Positions 1 to 7,841 of a stretch of 25,221 bases of DNA are shown piece by piece. The translations under genes were made by a program, and so were the position numbers. This DNA comes from an uncultured Kiritimatiellota bacterium. GTDB taxonomy: Bacteria > Verrucomicrobiota > Kiritimatiellia > RFP12 > UBA1067. Position 1 is the stretch's first letter; the number at the start of each line of letters is the position of its first letter. A model generated the notes under the pieces. It did not search any database. It was not told where the DNA came from and was given only the letters and a program-made list of their open reading frames with translations. The stretch is from NCBI GenBank assembly GCA_934654805.1, contig CAKUGW010000037.1:1-25221 (forward strand), written 5' to 3'.

Positions 1-29
1 ACTTCCAGGAGCGTGAAGCCGGCCTTCAT
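1..29 (-). CDS. Prepilin-like protein, N-terminal fragment (runs off window)
   Basis: Only nine codons and two bases lie in the window. They read MKAGFTLLE followed by GT, so the next residue is probably Val. This is the class III prepilin signature: a short basic leader, Gly at -1, Phe at +1 and Glu at +5, cut and N-methylated by prepilin peptidase before insertion in the inner membrane. The ATG overlaps the stop of the upstream pseudopilin gene (ATGA overlap), so the two are translationally coupled in one operon. In type II secretion operons a GspH-like gene is usually followed by GspI, so this may be the GspI-like partner; that is inference from order and motif only. Confidence 0.75.
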
Positions 30-877
30 TCGCCGTCCTCCCGTCCGTCGCCCGACAGGACCTTCGCCGCGCCGAACCGGTCGATGCGGATGGAGAGGCC
101 GCTTTCGGGCGACTGCCCGTCGGCGTAGACCCAGACCTGATGCGGATCGACGCGCCCGTTCGTCTCCCAGACGACGGAGACGGGCTCCTGACGCTCGGCG
201 GCCTTTGCGCCCGTCTTCGGCGCGCCGTCCTTTGGTTCCGCGTCGCCCGCGCCGTCGGCGGGCTTCGCCTCGGCGCGGCGCGCGTCCTTGAACTTGCCGA
301 GCAGGTAGTCGACGTTCGAGAAGACCGAAAGGCGCGGCTTGCGCCCCTCGCCCGACGAACCGGCGTCGCCCTCGCCCACGACGACCTTCAGCCGCATGCC
401 CCTCACGACGTCTTCCTTGATCGGCGCGAACAGGACGTCCTCGACGAGCGAGCCGCCCTCGTCCGCCGGCTTCGCGCCCGTCGCGGGCTTCCCGCCGGTT
501 TCGCCCGACGGCTCGACGCGGACGAGCTCCTGCTTCAGCGGCGCAAGCGGCTCGCCCGTCAGCGTCCGGATCCTGGACCGGTCAACGCCTTCCGTGAACA
601 GCTTGGCGGACGTCACCTCGATCTTCGCCCGCGCCTCGCCGTCAACCTCGTCCGTCGAATAGGTGATGATGACGGGCTTCTGCGAGACGAGGGCCTGCGA
701 GCGCGCATGGCGGATCGCCGCGAAGATGTCGCGCGTCGCGCCCTTCACGCGCGCGGCGCCCTGCCCCGCCCGCACGCTGACGACGCCGACGCCGGCCATC
801 GCGCAGATGATCGCGACGATCACCAGCAGCTCGATGAGCGTGAACGCCCGACGTTTCGACTCCTGCCGTTTCCTCAT
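26..877 (-). CDS. GspH/FimT-like prepilin (type II secretion pseudopilin), 283 aa
   Basis: The protein starts with a basic leader and an AFTLIELLV methylation motif at residues 11-19, followed by a hydrophobic helix to about residue 30 and a GspH-like stretch (RHARSQALVSQKPVIITYS). It is a minor pseudopilin-type subunit of a type II secretion or type IV pilus-like machine in the inner membrane. Residue -1 is Ala instead of the usual Gly; Glu at +5 (E16) is present. Two Ala/Gly/Lys/Pro-rich low-complexity inserts (about residues 130-150 and 210-235) break up the globular domain, making it longer than typical GspH (about 170-200 aa). I chose the ATG at 877 because it gives the canonical short leader and sits 8 nt after a -10 box; the longer open frame upstream is antisense to nothing recognisable and overlaps the neighbouring gene. 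Which substrate the machine handles cannot be told. Confidence 0.85.
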   Translation of the reverse strand: MRKRQESKRRAFTLIELLVIVAIICAMAGVGVVSVRAGQGAARVKGATRDIFAAIRHARSQALVSQKPVIITYSTDEVDGEARAKIEVTSAKLFTEGVDRSRIRTLTGEPLAPLKQELVRVEPSGETGGKPATGAKPADEGGSLVEDVLFAPIKEDVVRGMRLKVVVGEGDAGSSGEGRKPRLSVFSNVDYLLGKFKDARRAEAKPADGAGDAEPKDGAPKTGAKAAERQEPVSVVWETNGRVDPHQVWVYADGQSPESGLSIRIDRFGAAKVLSGDGREDGE

Positions 878-885
878 GGGCGGAT

Positions 886-894
886 AGTATAGCA
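886..894 (-). promoter_or_regulatory. Extended -10 promoter of the pseudopilin gene
   Basis: On the minus strand TGC precedes TATACT, an extended -10 element, and eight bases (ATCCGCCC) separate it from the ATG at 877. No convincing -35 is seen. A start point at the normal distance would fall 0-2 nt before the ATG, so the mRNA is predicted to be leaderless. Confidence 0.6.
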
Positions 895-930
895 AATCTG
901 CATCGGCACGGGCATGCGGGGAAACGAGGG

Positions 931-1929
931 CTACTGCCCGAGAGCGACGGCCAGGACAGCCGAAAGCCCGTAGCCGGCGATGACGAGCCAGAGCGGCCTG
1001 TCGGTGAGGAGGATGCGCTCCGGCCGCCCCACGTCGGCCTTGCGCCCCACGAGCACGAGGTAGCGGACGATGCCGGCGGCGACGAAGAGCGCCGTCACCC
1101 AGAGCAGGGGGAAGCGCGCGCCCATCTTCGACGTCAGCGTGTAGGCGAGGTACTCCCCGAAGGACGCCGCGCCCGCAAGCAGGATGAGCGCCTTCAGCGC
1201 GCGCGGGTGGTAGCGCTTCAGGACGGCCCGCGACGCGAGCGCCGTCTCCATCTCGGCACGGCGCTTGCAGAACGCGAGGAACATCGAGAGCGTGAACGTG
1301 CAGACGAGGAGCCACGGCGAGATGTAGGCCGAGATGATCGCCGCGCCCGCCACCGCGCGCAGCACGAACCCCGCCGCGAGCGTCACGACGTCCACGTACG
1401 GCACGCGCTTCAGGAAGCCCGTGTAGAGGCACTGCATGACCGTGTAGGCCAGCATCGTCGCGAAGGCGACCGTCCGCGACGGCAGGTAGATGACGACGAG
1501 CGCCGGATACAGGAAGCCCAGCGCGAACAGGACGAGCGCGACGCGGACGGCGGCGATGCGGGAGACGAGGCCCGCCGCGACCGGGCGGAACCGCTTCACG
1601 GGATGCAGGCGGTCGGCCTCGTAGTCGGAGACGTCGTTCAGCAGGTAGAACGCCGACGAGACGAACGAGAACGCGCCCGCCATCGCCACCGCCATCAGGA
1701 ACGACTCCCAGCCGCGCGCGATCTCGCGCTGGGAGGCGTCCGCGACGGAGAAGAACCACGCCATCATCACGACGCCGTTCTGCGTCCACTGCTCGACGCG
1801 GATTGCCCGCGCCCAGAGGCAGAACGAACGCCACGCGCCCGCATGTCGCGGCCCGGCTTCGGGTACTTGCCGAGCGTCTTGCGGTACGGCCTCGATCTTC
1901 GCCGCGTCCTCTTGTGTCTGCGTCATCAT
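931..1929 (-). CDS. UbiA-family prenyltransferase, decaprenyl-phosphate phosphoribosyltransferase-like, 332 aa
   Basis: The protein is a polytopic membrane enzyme of the UbiA superfamily. The first aspartate-rich motif, NDVSDYEADRLHPVKRFRP, occupies residues 98-116 and is very close to that of the 5-phosphoribosyl-1-pyrophosphate:decaprenyl-phosphate phosphoribosyltransferases (Rv3806c type), which make polyprenyl-phosphoryl-ribose for cell-envelope pentose transfer. A second conserved stretch, LKRVPYVDVVTLAAGFVLRA, follows. About eight or nine hydrophobic segments are visible after a ~40-residue polar N-terminus. ATGATG gives two possible starts (1929, 1926); an AGGG lies about 7 nt upstream. 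No DprE1/E2-like epimerase or arabinosyltransferase is adjacent, so the lipid-linked sugar made and its destination are inferred from the family only. It is transcribed from its own promoter, divergent to the hydrogenase remnant. Confidence 0.82.
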   Translation of the reverse strand: MMTQTQEDAAKIEAVPQDARQVPEAGPRHAGAWRSFCLWARAIRVEQWTQNGVVMMAWFFSVADASQREIARGWESFLMAVAMAGAFSFVSSAFYLLNDVSDYEADRLHPVKRFRPVAAGLVSRIAAVRVALVLFALGFLYPALVVIYLPSRTVAFATMLAYTVMQCLYTGFLKRVPYVDVVTLAAGFVLRAVAGAAIISAYISPWLLVCTFTLSMFLAFCKRRAEMETALASRAVLKRYHPRALKALILLAGAASFGEYLAYTLTSKMGARFPLLWVTALFVAAGIVRYLVLVGRKADVGRPERILLTDRPLWLVIAGYGLSAVLAVALGQ

Positions 1930-1959
1930 GGATTAGCCCTGTTCGTGTTGACGGCGCGC

Positions 1960-1988
1960 ATTATATCATATTGCCCATTCAGCCACAA
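1960..1988 (-). promoter_or_regulatory. Promoter of the UbiA-family gene
   Basis: On the minus strand TTGTGG (1988-1983), a 17-bp spacer ending in TGA, then TATAAT (1965-1960) and the discriminator GCGCGCC. The predicted leader is about 24 nt and carries the Shine-Dalgarno-like AGGG. Confidence 0.6.
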
Positions 1989-2025
1989 AGGGAGGGGGAG
2001 GACACCTTTGATTCCGGCGGCCGAT

Positions 2026-2054
2026 TTGCCATTTTCGCGGCAGAAGAGTAAAAT
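2026..2054 (+). promoter_or_regulatory. Promoter of the hydrogenase-like remnant operon
   Basis: TTGCCA at 2026-2031, a 17-bp spacer, and TAAAAT at 2049-2054 followed by ACGCGCCC. This is a good sigma-70-type site 37 bp before the GTG start, so the decayed operon is probably still transcribed. The preceding stretch also has an imperfect hairpin, CAAAGG at 1986-1991 with CCTTTG at 2005-2010, of unknown role. Confidence 0.6.
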
Positions 2055-2090
2055 ACGCGCCCTCTTGACCTCAAAAGGCATCCACATTCC

Positions 2091-2953
2091 GTGAACGGGC
2101 TTCAAACGCTCTTCCTCTTGCCCATCGTCCTGGTCGGGCTGGCGGCCGCGCTCCATGCGACCGCCTACCTCCACGGCGAGGCGCGCGCCCACCGGCCGCG
2201 CTTCTGGGCCTTTTTCGCCGCCACGCTCGCGGCGATGGCCGGCGTCGTCCTCGCGCCCGGCCAGCTGACGTTCCTCCTGGTATGGGAGGCGATGGGCCTG
2301 GCCTCGGCCGGGCTCGTCGCCTTCGAGAGCACCGAGAAGGCCGTCCGCAGGGCCACGTGGATCTACCTCCTCGCCTGCCACGCGGGCGCGTGCGCGCTCA
2401 TGCTCGCGGGTGTCCTTCTCGCCCGGCCCGGCTGCGCCCTCGCCGCCTTCGCCTGCGCCGTCGTCGGCTTTGGGCTCAAGATCGGCTTCCCGCCCTTCCA
2501 CGTCTGGCTGCCCGAAGCGCACCCCGCCGCGCCTGCGCCCGCGTCGGCGGTCATGTCCGGCGCGATGATCCCGCTCGGCTTCTATGGGCTCATGCGCTTC
2601 GCCACCCCCTGGGGACAGACCCCCGAAATCTGGGGACAGGCCCCCAGGGCCTGGCGTCCGACGCCTTCCAGATCCGGACGCTCGCCCTCGCGGGCGCCCT
2701 CGCCCACGTCCTCAACCACGCCTTCCTGAAAGGCGGCCTCTTCCTCGGCGCCGGCTCCGTCCTCCGCCAGACGGGGACGCTCGACCACGCCGCCGTCTTC
2801 GACGCCGCGAACGGGATGCGCGCCTACCGGATCGTCGACCCGTCGGCCCGCAACTGGCAGGGCCTCGCGTGGGCGCTCCGGGGCGAGCAGATCTCGAACT
2901 TCCCGATCTGCAACAAGTCATTCAACCTCTCCTACTGCGGAACGGACCGCTGA
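2091..2953 (+). pseudogene. Broken HyfB-like membrane subunit fused to the tail of a hydrogenase-type large subunit
   Basis: From the GTG at 2091 the first ~170 codons encode an antiporter-like membrane subunit of group-4 hydrogenases/complex I (LLVWEAMGLAS, then LKIGFPPFHVWLPEAHPAAP with the channel Lys, then ASAVMSGAM). The N-terminus is shorter than E. coli HyfB by roughly 90 residues. At about 2605 the family match stops in two copies of a CTGGGGACAG repeat and the frame changes. From about 2650 another frame resumes HyfB further along (LAHVLNHAFLKGGLFLGAG), skipping the helices that lie between. At about codon ANGM (near 2818) the match switches again, to the C-terminus of a NuoD/HycE-type large subunit (NWQGLAWALRGEQISNFPIC, ending NLSYCGTDR at 2953). 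In intact operons several membrane-subunit genes and most of the large subunit lie between these points, so several kilobases appear missing. A working protein is unlikely. The proximal CxxC of true [NiFe] hydrogenases reads SYCG here, as expected for the non-hydrogenase Ehr relatives. Confidence 0.8.
2609..2645 (+). repeat. Two GGGGACAG palindromic repeat units at the frameshift junction
   Basis: CTGGGGACAGACCCCC (2609-2624) and CTGGGGACAGGCCCCC (2630-2645) are near-identical units 21 bp apart, each an imperfect palindrome (GGGG...CCCC). They lie exactly where the membrane-subunit reading frame and its family match break. Repeats of this type are, to my knowledge, spread in bacterial genomes and often flank REP-associated Y1 transposase genes; no such transposase is in the window. 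Confidence 0.7.
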
Positions 2954-2957
2954 CACC

Positions 2958-3692
2958 ATGATCAAGGCACTCATCGCACGGCTGAAACAGGGATACCGGA
3001 CGGGGAAATTCCCCACGGAGGACGCCCCGAGCCTGCCGCCGGGCTTCCGGGGGCGCCCCGTCCTCGACGCCGACCTCACGGCCGACGACCTCACGCGGGC
3101 ACAGGCCGCCTGCCCCGTCCCGAATGCGCTCGGACGCGACGCGCGCGGGGCGTTTCTCGACATGGGGCGCTGCCTCTTCTGCGGACGCTGCGCGGCGGCC
3201 TGCCCGAAGATCCGCTTCACGCGGGAGTACCGCCTCGGCGTCTTCGCCCGCGCCGATCTCGTCGTCCGCGCGGGCGAAGGCCCGTATGAGCCGCCGCAGC
3301 AGGCGAATGCCGAGGCGCGCGCCCTCCGGCGCTCCTTCCAGCTGCGCGAGGTCTCGGCGGGCGGCTGCGCCGCGTGCGAGCTGGACGCGAACGTCCTCGG
3401 CACGCTCGCGTGGGACATGGGCCGCTTCGGCATCCGCTTCGTCGCCTCGCCGCGCCATGCGGACGCCATCTACCTGACCGGGCCCGTCACGGCGAACATG
3501 CAGCTCGCGCTCGACAAGGCCTACGCCGCCGCGCCCGAGCCGAAGTTCCTCGTCGCGGCCGGCGCCTGCGCCATTTCCGGCGGGCTCTACGCGCACGGCC
3601 GGCTGCCGGCGGAGCCCGCGCTCTTCATCCCCGGCTGCCCGCCGCACCCGGCGACGACGCTCGAGGCCCTGCTGCGCTTCATCGGGCGCTAG
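2958..3692 (+). CDS. Ferredoxin (HycF-like) / NuoB-like small subunit (HycG-like) fusion of a group-4 hydrogenase or Ehr complex, 244 aa
   Basis: This is a natural-looking fusion. Residues 45-100 are a HycF-like ferredoxin with one full 4Fe-4S motif (C72, C75, C78, C82 followed by Pro). The first cluster motif normally present upstream has decayed to a lone CP (C52). Residues 128-244 are the NuoB/HycG-type small subunit that holds the cluster next to the active site: CAACE at 137-141, GAC at 202-204 and PGCPP at 226-229, so all four ligands are there, plus the conserved RFGIRFVASPRHAD stretch. The ATG lies 4 bp after the stop of the broken fusion upstream. The subunit is intact, but its membrane arm and large subunit are gone from this locus, so it probably has no partner unless a second copy exists elsewhere. 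Confidence 0.85.
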   Translation: MIKALIARLKQGYRTGKFPTEDAPSLPPGFRGRPVLDADLTADDLTRAQAACPVPNALGRDARGAFLDMGRCLFCGRCAAACPKIRFTREYRLGVFARADLVVRAGEGPYEPPQQANAEARALRRSFQLREVSAGGCAACELDANVLGTLAWDMGRFGIRFVASPRHADAIYLTGPVTANMQLALDKAYAAAPEPKFLVAAGACAISGGLYAHGRLPAEPALFIPGCPPHPATTLEALLRFIGR

Positions 3693-3819
3693 AACAGCCC
3701 GCGCACCGACCGCGTCGCGGCGTCCGCCTTGCCGTCTGCACGGCGATGGACGTCGGCGCGGCCATGCGCGAGATCGTCTGGGAGCTCCTCGAAGATTTCC
3801 GCATGACGTTCTCATCCAT
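3689..3819 (-). pseudogene. Possible protein remnant, weakly GatB/YqeY-tail-like
   Basis: Between the convergent ends of the small-subunit fusion and cca, the minus strand has an ATG at 3819 (MDENVMRK) and, after a one-base shift, a frame reading EIFEELPDDL and ending ADGKADAATRSVRGLF at 3689. The ending resembles the C-terminal GKAD helix of GatB/YqeY-domain proteins. The match is short and by eye only. It may be a decayed gene once following cca, or chance in GC-rich DNA. Confidence 0.22.
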
Positions 3820-3851
3820 AGGTGCCGGGCAGGACATCGGGACAAGGGCGC

Positions 3852-5198
3852 TCACACGCCCAGGTACGCGAGGCCGTCGGCCGTCGTCGCGAACTGGCCG
3901 TCGAGCTGCGCCTCGTAGGCGCGCTTCAGGATCTCGCCGAACCGAGGGCCGGGCCGGAGGCCGCGCGCAATCAGGTCGCGCCCCTGCACGAGCGGCTTCG
4001 GCGCGGCGGCCTCGACCGACAGGCGGTGCGCCTGGTCGAGCAGCCACTGGCACGCCTCGTCGCCCGTGTTGTCCGCCGCCGCGACGCGCACGAGGGCCTC
4101 AATGCTGCACACCTGCGTCGCGAGCCGCCGAATCGCCGCGTCCGAGCACTGGGCGCGCCACATCGCGTACGGCCGCATGTGCAGGCGCACGAGCGGCGGC
4201 ACGTCCCGCAGCAGCCGCTCCTCGCGCGTGAGCCGCCGCAGGAACGACTTCGCCGGCGCGACGCCCGCCTCGTCGTGTCCGAGCGAGCGGATGTGCCGTT
4301 TCACCGGGTCGTAGCGCGTGCAGTACGGCTTGCCGAAGTCATGGCAGAGGATGGCCAGCCCGACGAGCAGCGCCTCGTCCTTCGTGTCGTGTTCCGCGTC
4401 CCGCCGACGCGCGAAGCGGTTGAGGCAGTCGAGCGTATGGTTCCAGACGTCCCCTTCGGGATGCCATTCGGGATCCTGCCGGCAGCCGATGAGCCGCTTC
4501 AGCTCCGGGTAGTAGTTGACCCAGTTGACGGAGCGGAGGAACGCGAGCCCGTGCGAGATCCACACGCCCTGCACGAGCAGCTTCGACCATTCGCCCATCA
4601 GGCGCTCCGGGGCCAGGCCCTCCGGCGTCATGGTGCGGCAGAGCGCGATCGTCTCCTGCGCCGGACGCAGCCCGAAGCGCGCGATGAACTGCATGCCGCG
4701 CAGGACGCGCAGCGGATCCTCGGCAAAGTGCGGCGAGACGTGCCGAAGCCGGCGCTGCGCGAGATCGGCGCGCCCGTCCCACGGGTCGAGGATCTCGTCC
4801 GTCAGCGGATCGCGGTAAATCGCGTTGATCGTGAAGTCGCGCCGCGCCGAGGCCTCTTCGAGCGAGAGGTTCGGGTCGCACGTCATCTCAAAGGCGCGGT
4901 GCCCAAGGCCGAGCTTCGTCTCGCGGCGCGGCAGGGCGACGTCGATGTCGTGGCCCTTGACCTTGAGGACGCCGAACGACGCGCCGACGAGATCGAGCGC
5001 GAACGCCTGCGCGAGCGTCGCCTTCAGCTTCTCGGGCGAAAGGCCGTAGACCTCGAAGTCGAAGTCCTTGGGCTGTCCGCCGAAAAGCCGATCGCGGACG
5101 CAGCCGCCGACGAGGAGCGCACGGCCGCCCGCGTCCCGGACGCGCCGGGCTATTTCGCGGACGGCCGAATCTTCCGCCGTGCTGTCGGGGGCCTTCAC
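3852..5198 (-). CDS. cca: tRNA nucleotidyltransferase (CCA-adding) / poly(A) polymerase family with HD domain, 448 aa
   Basis: The head domain has the class II nucleotidyltransferase signature LLVGGCVRDRLFG (residues 28-40) with metal-binding DFDF at 45-48, RRDFTINA at 119-126, and the neck motif EDPLRVLRG at 160-168. An HD domain follows, with H254 and HD at 286-287 (LCHDFGKP), then a C-terminal helical region. Length fits bacterial CCA enzymes with an HD domain, which add or repair the tRNA 3' CCA and may have 2',3'-cyclic phosphodiesterase activity; a poly(A) polymerase role cannot be excluded from sequence. The start is GTG at 5198, overlapping the TGA of dapL (GTGA), so translation is coupled. 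It is the last gene of the long minus-strand cluster. Confidence 0.88.
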   Translation of the reverse strand: MKAPDSTAEDSAVREIARRVRDAGGRALLVGGCVRDRLFGGQPKDFDFEVYGLSPEKLKATLAQAFALDLVGASFGVLKVKGHDIDVALPRRETKLGLGHRAFEMTCDPNLSLEEASARRDFTINAIYRDPLTDEILDPWDGRADLAQRRLRHVSPHFAEDPLRVLRGMQFIARFGLRPAQETIALCRTMTPEGLAPERLMGEWSKLLVQGVWISHGLAFLRSVNWVNYYPELKRLIGCRQDPEWHPEGDVWNHTLDCLNRFARRRDAEHDTKDEALLVGLAILCHDFGKPYCTRYDPVKRHIRSLGHDEAGVAPAKSFLRRLTREERLLRDVPPLVRLHMRPYAMWRAQCSDAAIRRLATQVCSIEALVRVAAADNTGDEACQWLLDQAHRLSVEAAAPKPLVQGRDLIARGLRPGPRFGEILKRAYEAQLDGQFATTADGLAYLGV

Positions 5199-6391
5199 AG
5201 AACCTTCTTCAGCCGCTCGATCGCCTCCAGGACGTTCGCGCGCGAGTTGAACGCGCTGATGCGGATGTAGCCCTCGCCCGCCGCGCCGAAGCCGGCGCCC
5301 GGCGTTGTGACGACGTTCGCCTCCTTCAGGAGCCGGTCGAAGAACGCCCAGCTGTCGCCCTTCACGTCCACCCAGAGATACGGCGAGTCCGTCCCGCCCG
5401 TCACGGCGTAGCCGCGCGCGCGCAGCGCCTCCTTCATGAGCCGGGCGTTTTCGAGGTAGAAGTCGATCGTCGCCTTCGTCTCCGCCTGGCCCTCGGGCGA
5501 GTAGACGGCCTCCGCGCCGCGCTGCGTCAGGTAGGACGCCCCGTTGAACTTCGTCGTCTGGCGGCGCGTCCACATCGGGCGGAGCGGCACGGACGAGCCG
5601 TCGGCGTTGTAGGCGACGAGCCCGTCGGGGACGACCGTGTAGCCGCAGCGGATGCCGGTGAAGCCCGCCGTCTTCGAGTAGGAGCGGATCTCGACGGCGC
5701 ACGTCTTCGCGCCCGCGCACTCGTAGATCGAGTGGGGGATGCCCGGCGTGCGGATGAACGCCTCGTAGGCCGCGTCGAAGACGATGAGGGCCTTCTTCGC
5801 GTTCGCCCAGTCGACCCACGCCTGCAGCTGGGCCTTCGTCGCGACCGCGCCCGTCGGGTTGTTCGGATAGCAGAGGTAGACAATGTCCGCCGCGCAACCG
5901 TCCGGCCCCGGCACGAAGCCGTTCGCCTGCGTGCATGGCAAGAGCTGGATGTCATGCCGCCCGGCCATCACGTTCGTGTCGACGTAGACGGGATAGACGG
6001 GGTCGCCGACGGCGATCTTGACGTCCGCGCCGAACAGCTCCTGGAAGTTGCCGCAGTCGCACTTCGCGCCGTCCGAGACGAGGATCTCGTCCGCCGAGAT
6101 GTCGATGCCGTGCGCCTGGAAGTCGACGGCCGCGATCTTCTCGCGCAGGAAGGCGTAGCCCTGTTCGGGGCCGTAGCCGTAGAACCTCTCGCCCTTGCCG
6201 GCCTCGTCGTCCACGGCCCTGTGCAGCGCGGCAATGACGCTCGGCGCCAGCGGCTCGGTGACGTCGCCGATGCCGAGGCGGATGACCTTCGCGTCCGGGT
6301 GCGCGGCCTGGTGGGCGTTCACGCGGTGGGCGATCTCGGCGAAGAGGTAGGTGGGCTTGATCCGGGCGTAATTTTCGTTGACGTGCAACAT
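5195..6391 (-). CDS. dapL: LL-diaminopimelate aminotransferase, 398 aa
   Basis: A fold-type I PLP aminotransferase with the DapL-specific N-terminus (NENYARIKPTYLFAEIAHRV), LGIGDVTEPL at 39-48, YPNNPTG at 175-181, and Schiff-base lysine K240 in SYSKTAGFTGIRCGY. It converts tetrahydrodipicolinate directly to LL-diaminopimelate, bypassing the succinylase/acetylase steps, for lysine and peptidoglycan synthesis. DapL is common in PVC bacteria, spirochaetes, chlamydiae and plants, which supports the taxonomic guess. The ATG lies 9 bp after the stop of the phosphoesterase gene; no strong Shine-Dalgarno is visible. Confidence 0.93.
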   Translation of the reverse strand: MLHVNENYARIKPTYLFAEIAHRVNAHQAAHPDAKVIRLGIGDVTEPLAPSVIAALHRAVDDEAGKGERFYGYGPEQGYAFLREKIAAVDFQAHGIDISADEILVSDGAKCDCGNFQELFGADVKIAVGDPVYPVYVDTNVMAGRHDIQLLPCTQANGFVPGPDGCAADIVYLCYPNNPTGAVATKAQLQAWVDWANAKKALIVFDAAYEAFIRTPGIPHSIYECAGAKTCAVEIRSYSKTAGFTGIRCGYTVVPDGLVAYNADGSSVPLRPMWTRRQTTKFNGASYLTQRGAEAVYSPEGQAETKATIDFYLENARLMKEALRARGYAVTGGTDSPYLWVDVKGDSWAFFDRLLKEANVVTTPGAGFGAAGEGYIRISAFNSRANVLEAIERLKKVL

Positions 6392-6400
6392 GGTCTTTGG

Positions 6401-7804
6401 TTATTTTCTGGGTGAGTTCGGAACGGCTTTCGTGAGGCCCGGCTTGCCGCGCCGGGGCGCCGAGACGATCGGCTGGGACCGCTTGCCGTAATAGTTGCGC
6501 GCAACGATCTCGATCACGTATTCCCTGTCCTGCGGCAGGTCGGCGACGTCGAACCAGAAGAACTGGCTCTCCGGCTCGTACTTCGGCAGCTTCGCGTAGG
6601 CGGGCGAGAGGAAGCGCTTCACCATCGGCGCGGACCCGTCCTTCGGCACCGCGCGGATCTCGTAGTCGTAGACGCGCGTGCCGTCCGCAATCGTCGCGGA
6701 CGGGAACTGGCACGTCATGACCGCGCACCAGTTGCCGTTGCGCAGGTTCGAGTTGCGCGTGTCGATCGCGATCGCGGCGTTCGGCGGAAACGCCGGCGCA
6801 AGGGAAAGCGCCGCGCGCGTCGCCGGGTCAAACGGCTTCTCGCGGCCGAGCGGCAGCGGCACAAGCCACGCCTCGGCCCCTTCGACGCCCTCTTCGAGGT
6901 CGCGCCGCTCGACGACCATCTCGTCGCCGTAGAGCGAGACGACATATCCCTGTCCGCCGCGCAGGTCAAAACGGTCGGAAAGGATCGGCATCGCCATCGT
7001 CGAATGCTCCGAATCGCGTCGGCACGACCCGTTCTCGTGGCCGGACGGCGAATCCGCGTAGGAGAGCGACGGCACGGAAATCTCCAGGCAACCGGTCTGG
7101 CGGATGTTCCGCTCGTCGTTGAACGGCACGTGGACGTGCCCCGTGAAGGCCACGGCGTTCGGCATCGTCTCCAGCACGCGCGTCACCGGCGCCACCGCCC
7201 CCGTCGTGCCGAGCGGATAGTGCTGGAAGTAGAAGAACGGCTTGTCGCCCGTCAGGGCCGCCGCGTGCTCCTTCAGCCAGTCCGCCGCCGCGGTTTCGCT
7301 GCGGAACTCGGCGGAGACGAAGGAATAGCCCTTCACCGCGCGGCAGCGGACCGGCGCCCACGGCTCGCCCCAGATCTCCTCCCAGCACGCCTTCATGCCG
7401 AGCTTTTCGAGGTTCTCGTCCTCGCTGTACCCCAGCGCATGCATCTCGGTCGTCATGTCGCCGTACCACCAGCCCTCGAAGTCGTGGTTGCCCGTGCAGA
7501 AGAGCGGCACGACGCCCGACCCGGCCATTTCGGCGTCCCACGCCGCCTTTACGAACGTCAGGCTCGACTTGAGCCCCCAGTCCGTGAGGTCGCCCGGACA
7601 CACCACGGCATCGACGCCGCGCGACCGGAAGTAGCGGAGCGACCGCCGGAACAGCTTCGCCGTCTCCGGCGTCATGATGTGGATGTCGGAGATGACGCCG
7701 AGCCTCAGGTCGGGCGTCCGCCCCGGAAACACCGTCCGGCACCCGTTCAGCGCACCGAGCGCGACCAGGCCCTTGAGCACGTTTCGACGTGAAATCTGCT
7801 GCAT
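6401..7804 (-). CDS. Tat-exported metallophosphoesterase lipoprotein (calcineurin-like), 467 aa
   Basis: The N-terminus has a twin-arginine signal (SRRNVLKG, residues 5-12), a hydrophobic stretch and a lipobox LNGC with the candidate lipidated Cys at 22, so it is probably a folded, periplasm-facing lipoprotein. The catalytic core is a calcineurin-like phosphoesterase: D40 and H42 in GVISDIH, then CPGDLTDWG, CTGNHDFE, and FTGHVHVP, which supply the two-metal site. About 180 residues after the core form a further, probably beta-rich, domain. The substrate is unknown. The ATG at 7804 has AGGA about 8 nt upstream. Its place between a sugar kinase and dapL within the fucosidase cluster is compatible with nutrient acquisition but does not identify the substrate. 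Confidence 0.85.
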   Translation of the reverse strand: MQQISRRNVLKGLVALGALNGCRTVFPGRTPDLRLGVISDIHIMTPETAKLFRRSLRYFRSRGVDAVVCPGDLTDWGLKSSLTFVKAAWDAEMAGSGVVPLFCTGNHDFEGWWYGDMTTEMHALGYSEDENLEKLGMKACWEEIWGEPWAPVRCRAVKGYSFVSAEFRSETAAADWLKEHAAALTGDKPFFYFQHYPLGTTGAVAPVTRVLETMPNAVAFTGHVHVPFNDERNIRQTGCLEISVPSLSYADSPSGHENGSCRRDSEHSTMAMPILSDRFDLRGGQGYVVSLYGDEMVVERRDLEEGVEGAEAWLVPLPLGREKPFDPATRAALSLAPAFPPNAAIAIDTRNSNLRNGNWCAVMTCQFPSATIADGTRVYDYEIRAVPKDGSAPMVKRFLSPAYAKLPKYEPESQFFWFDVADLPQDREYVIEIVARNYYGKRSQPIVSAPRRGKPGLTKAVPNSPRK

Positions 7805-7841
7805 ATCTGCTGTCCTTTCCCTTCTGTGCGCCTGTCCGCCG

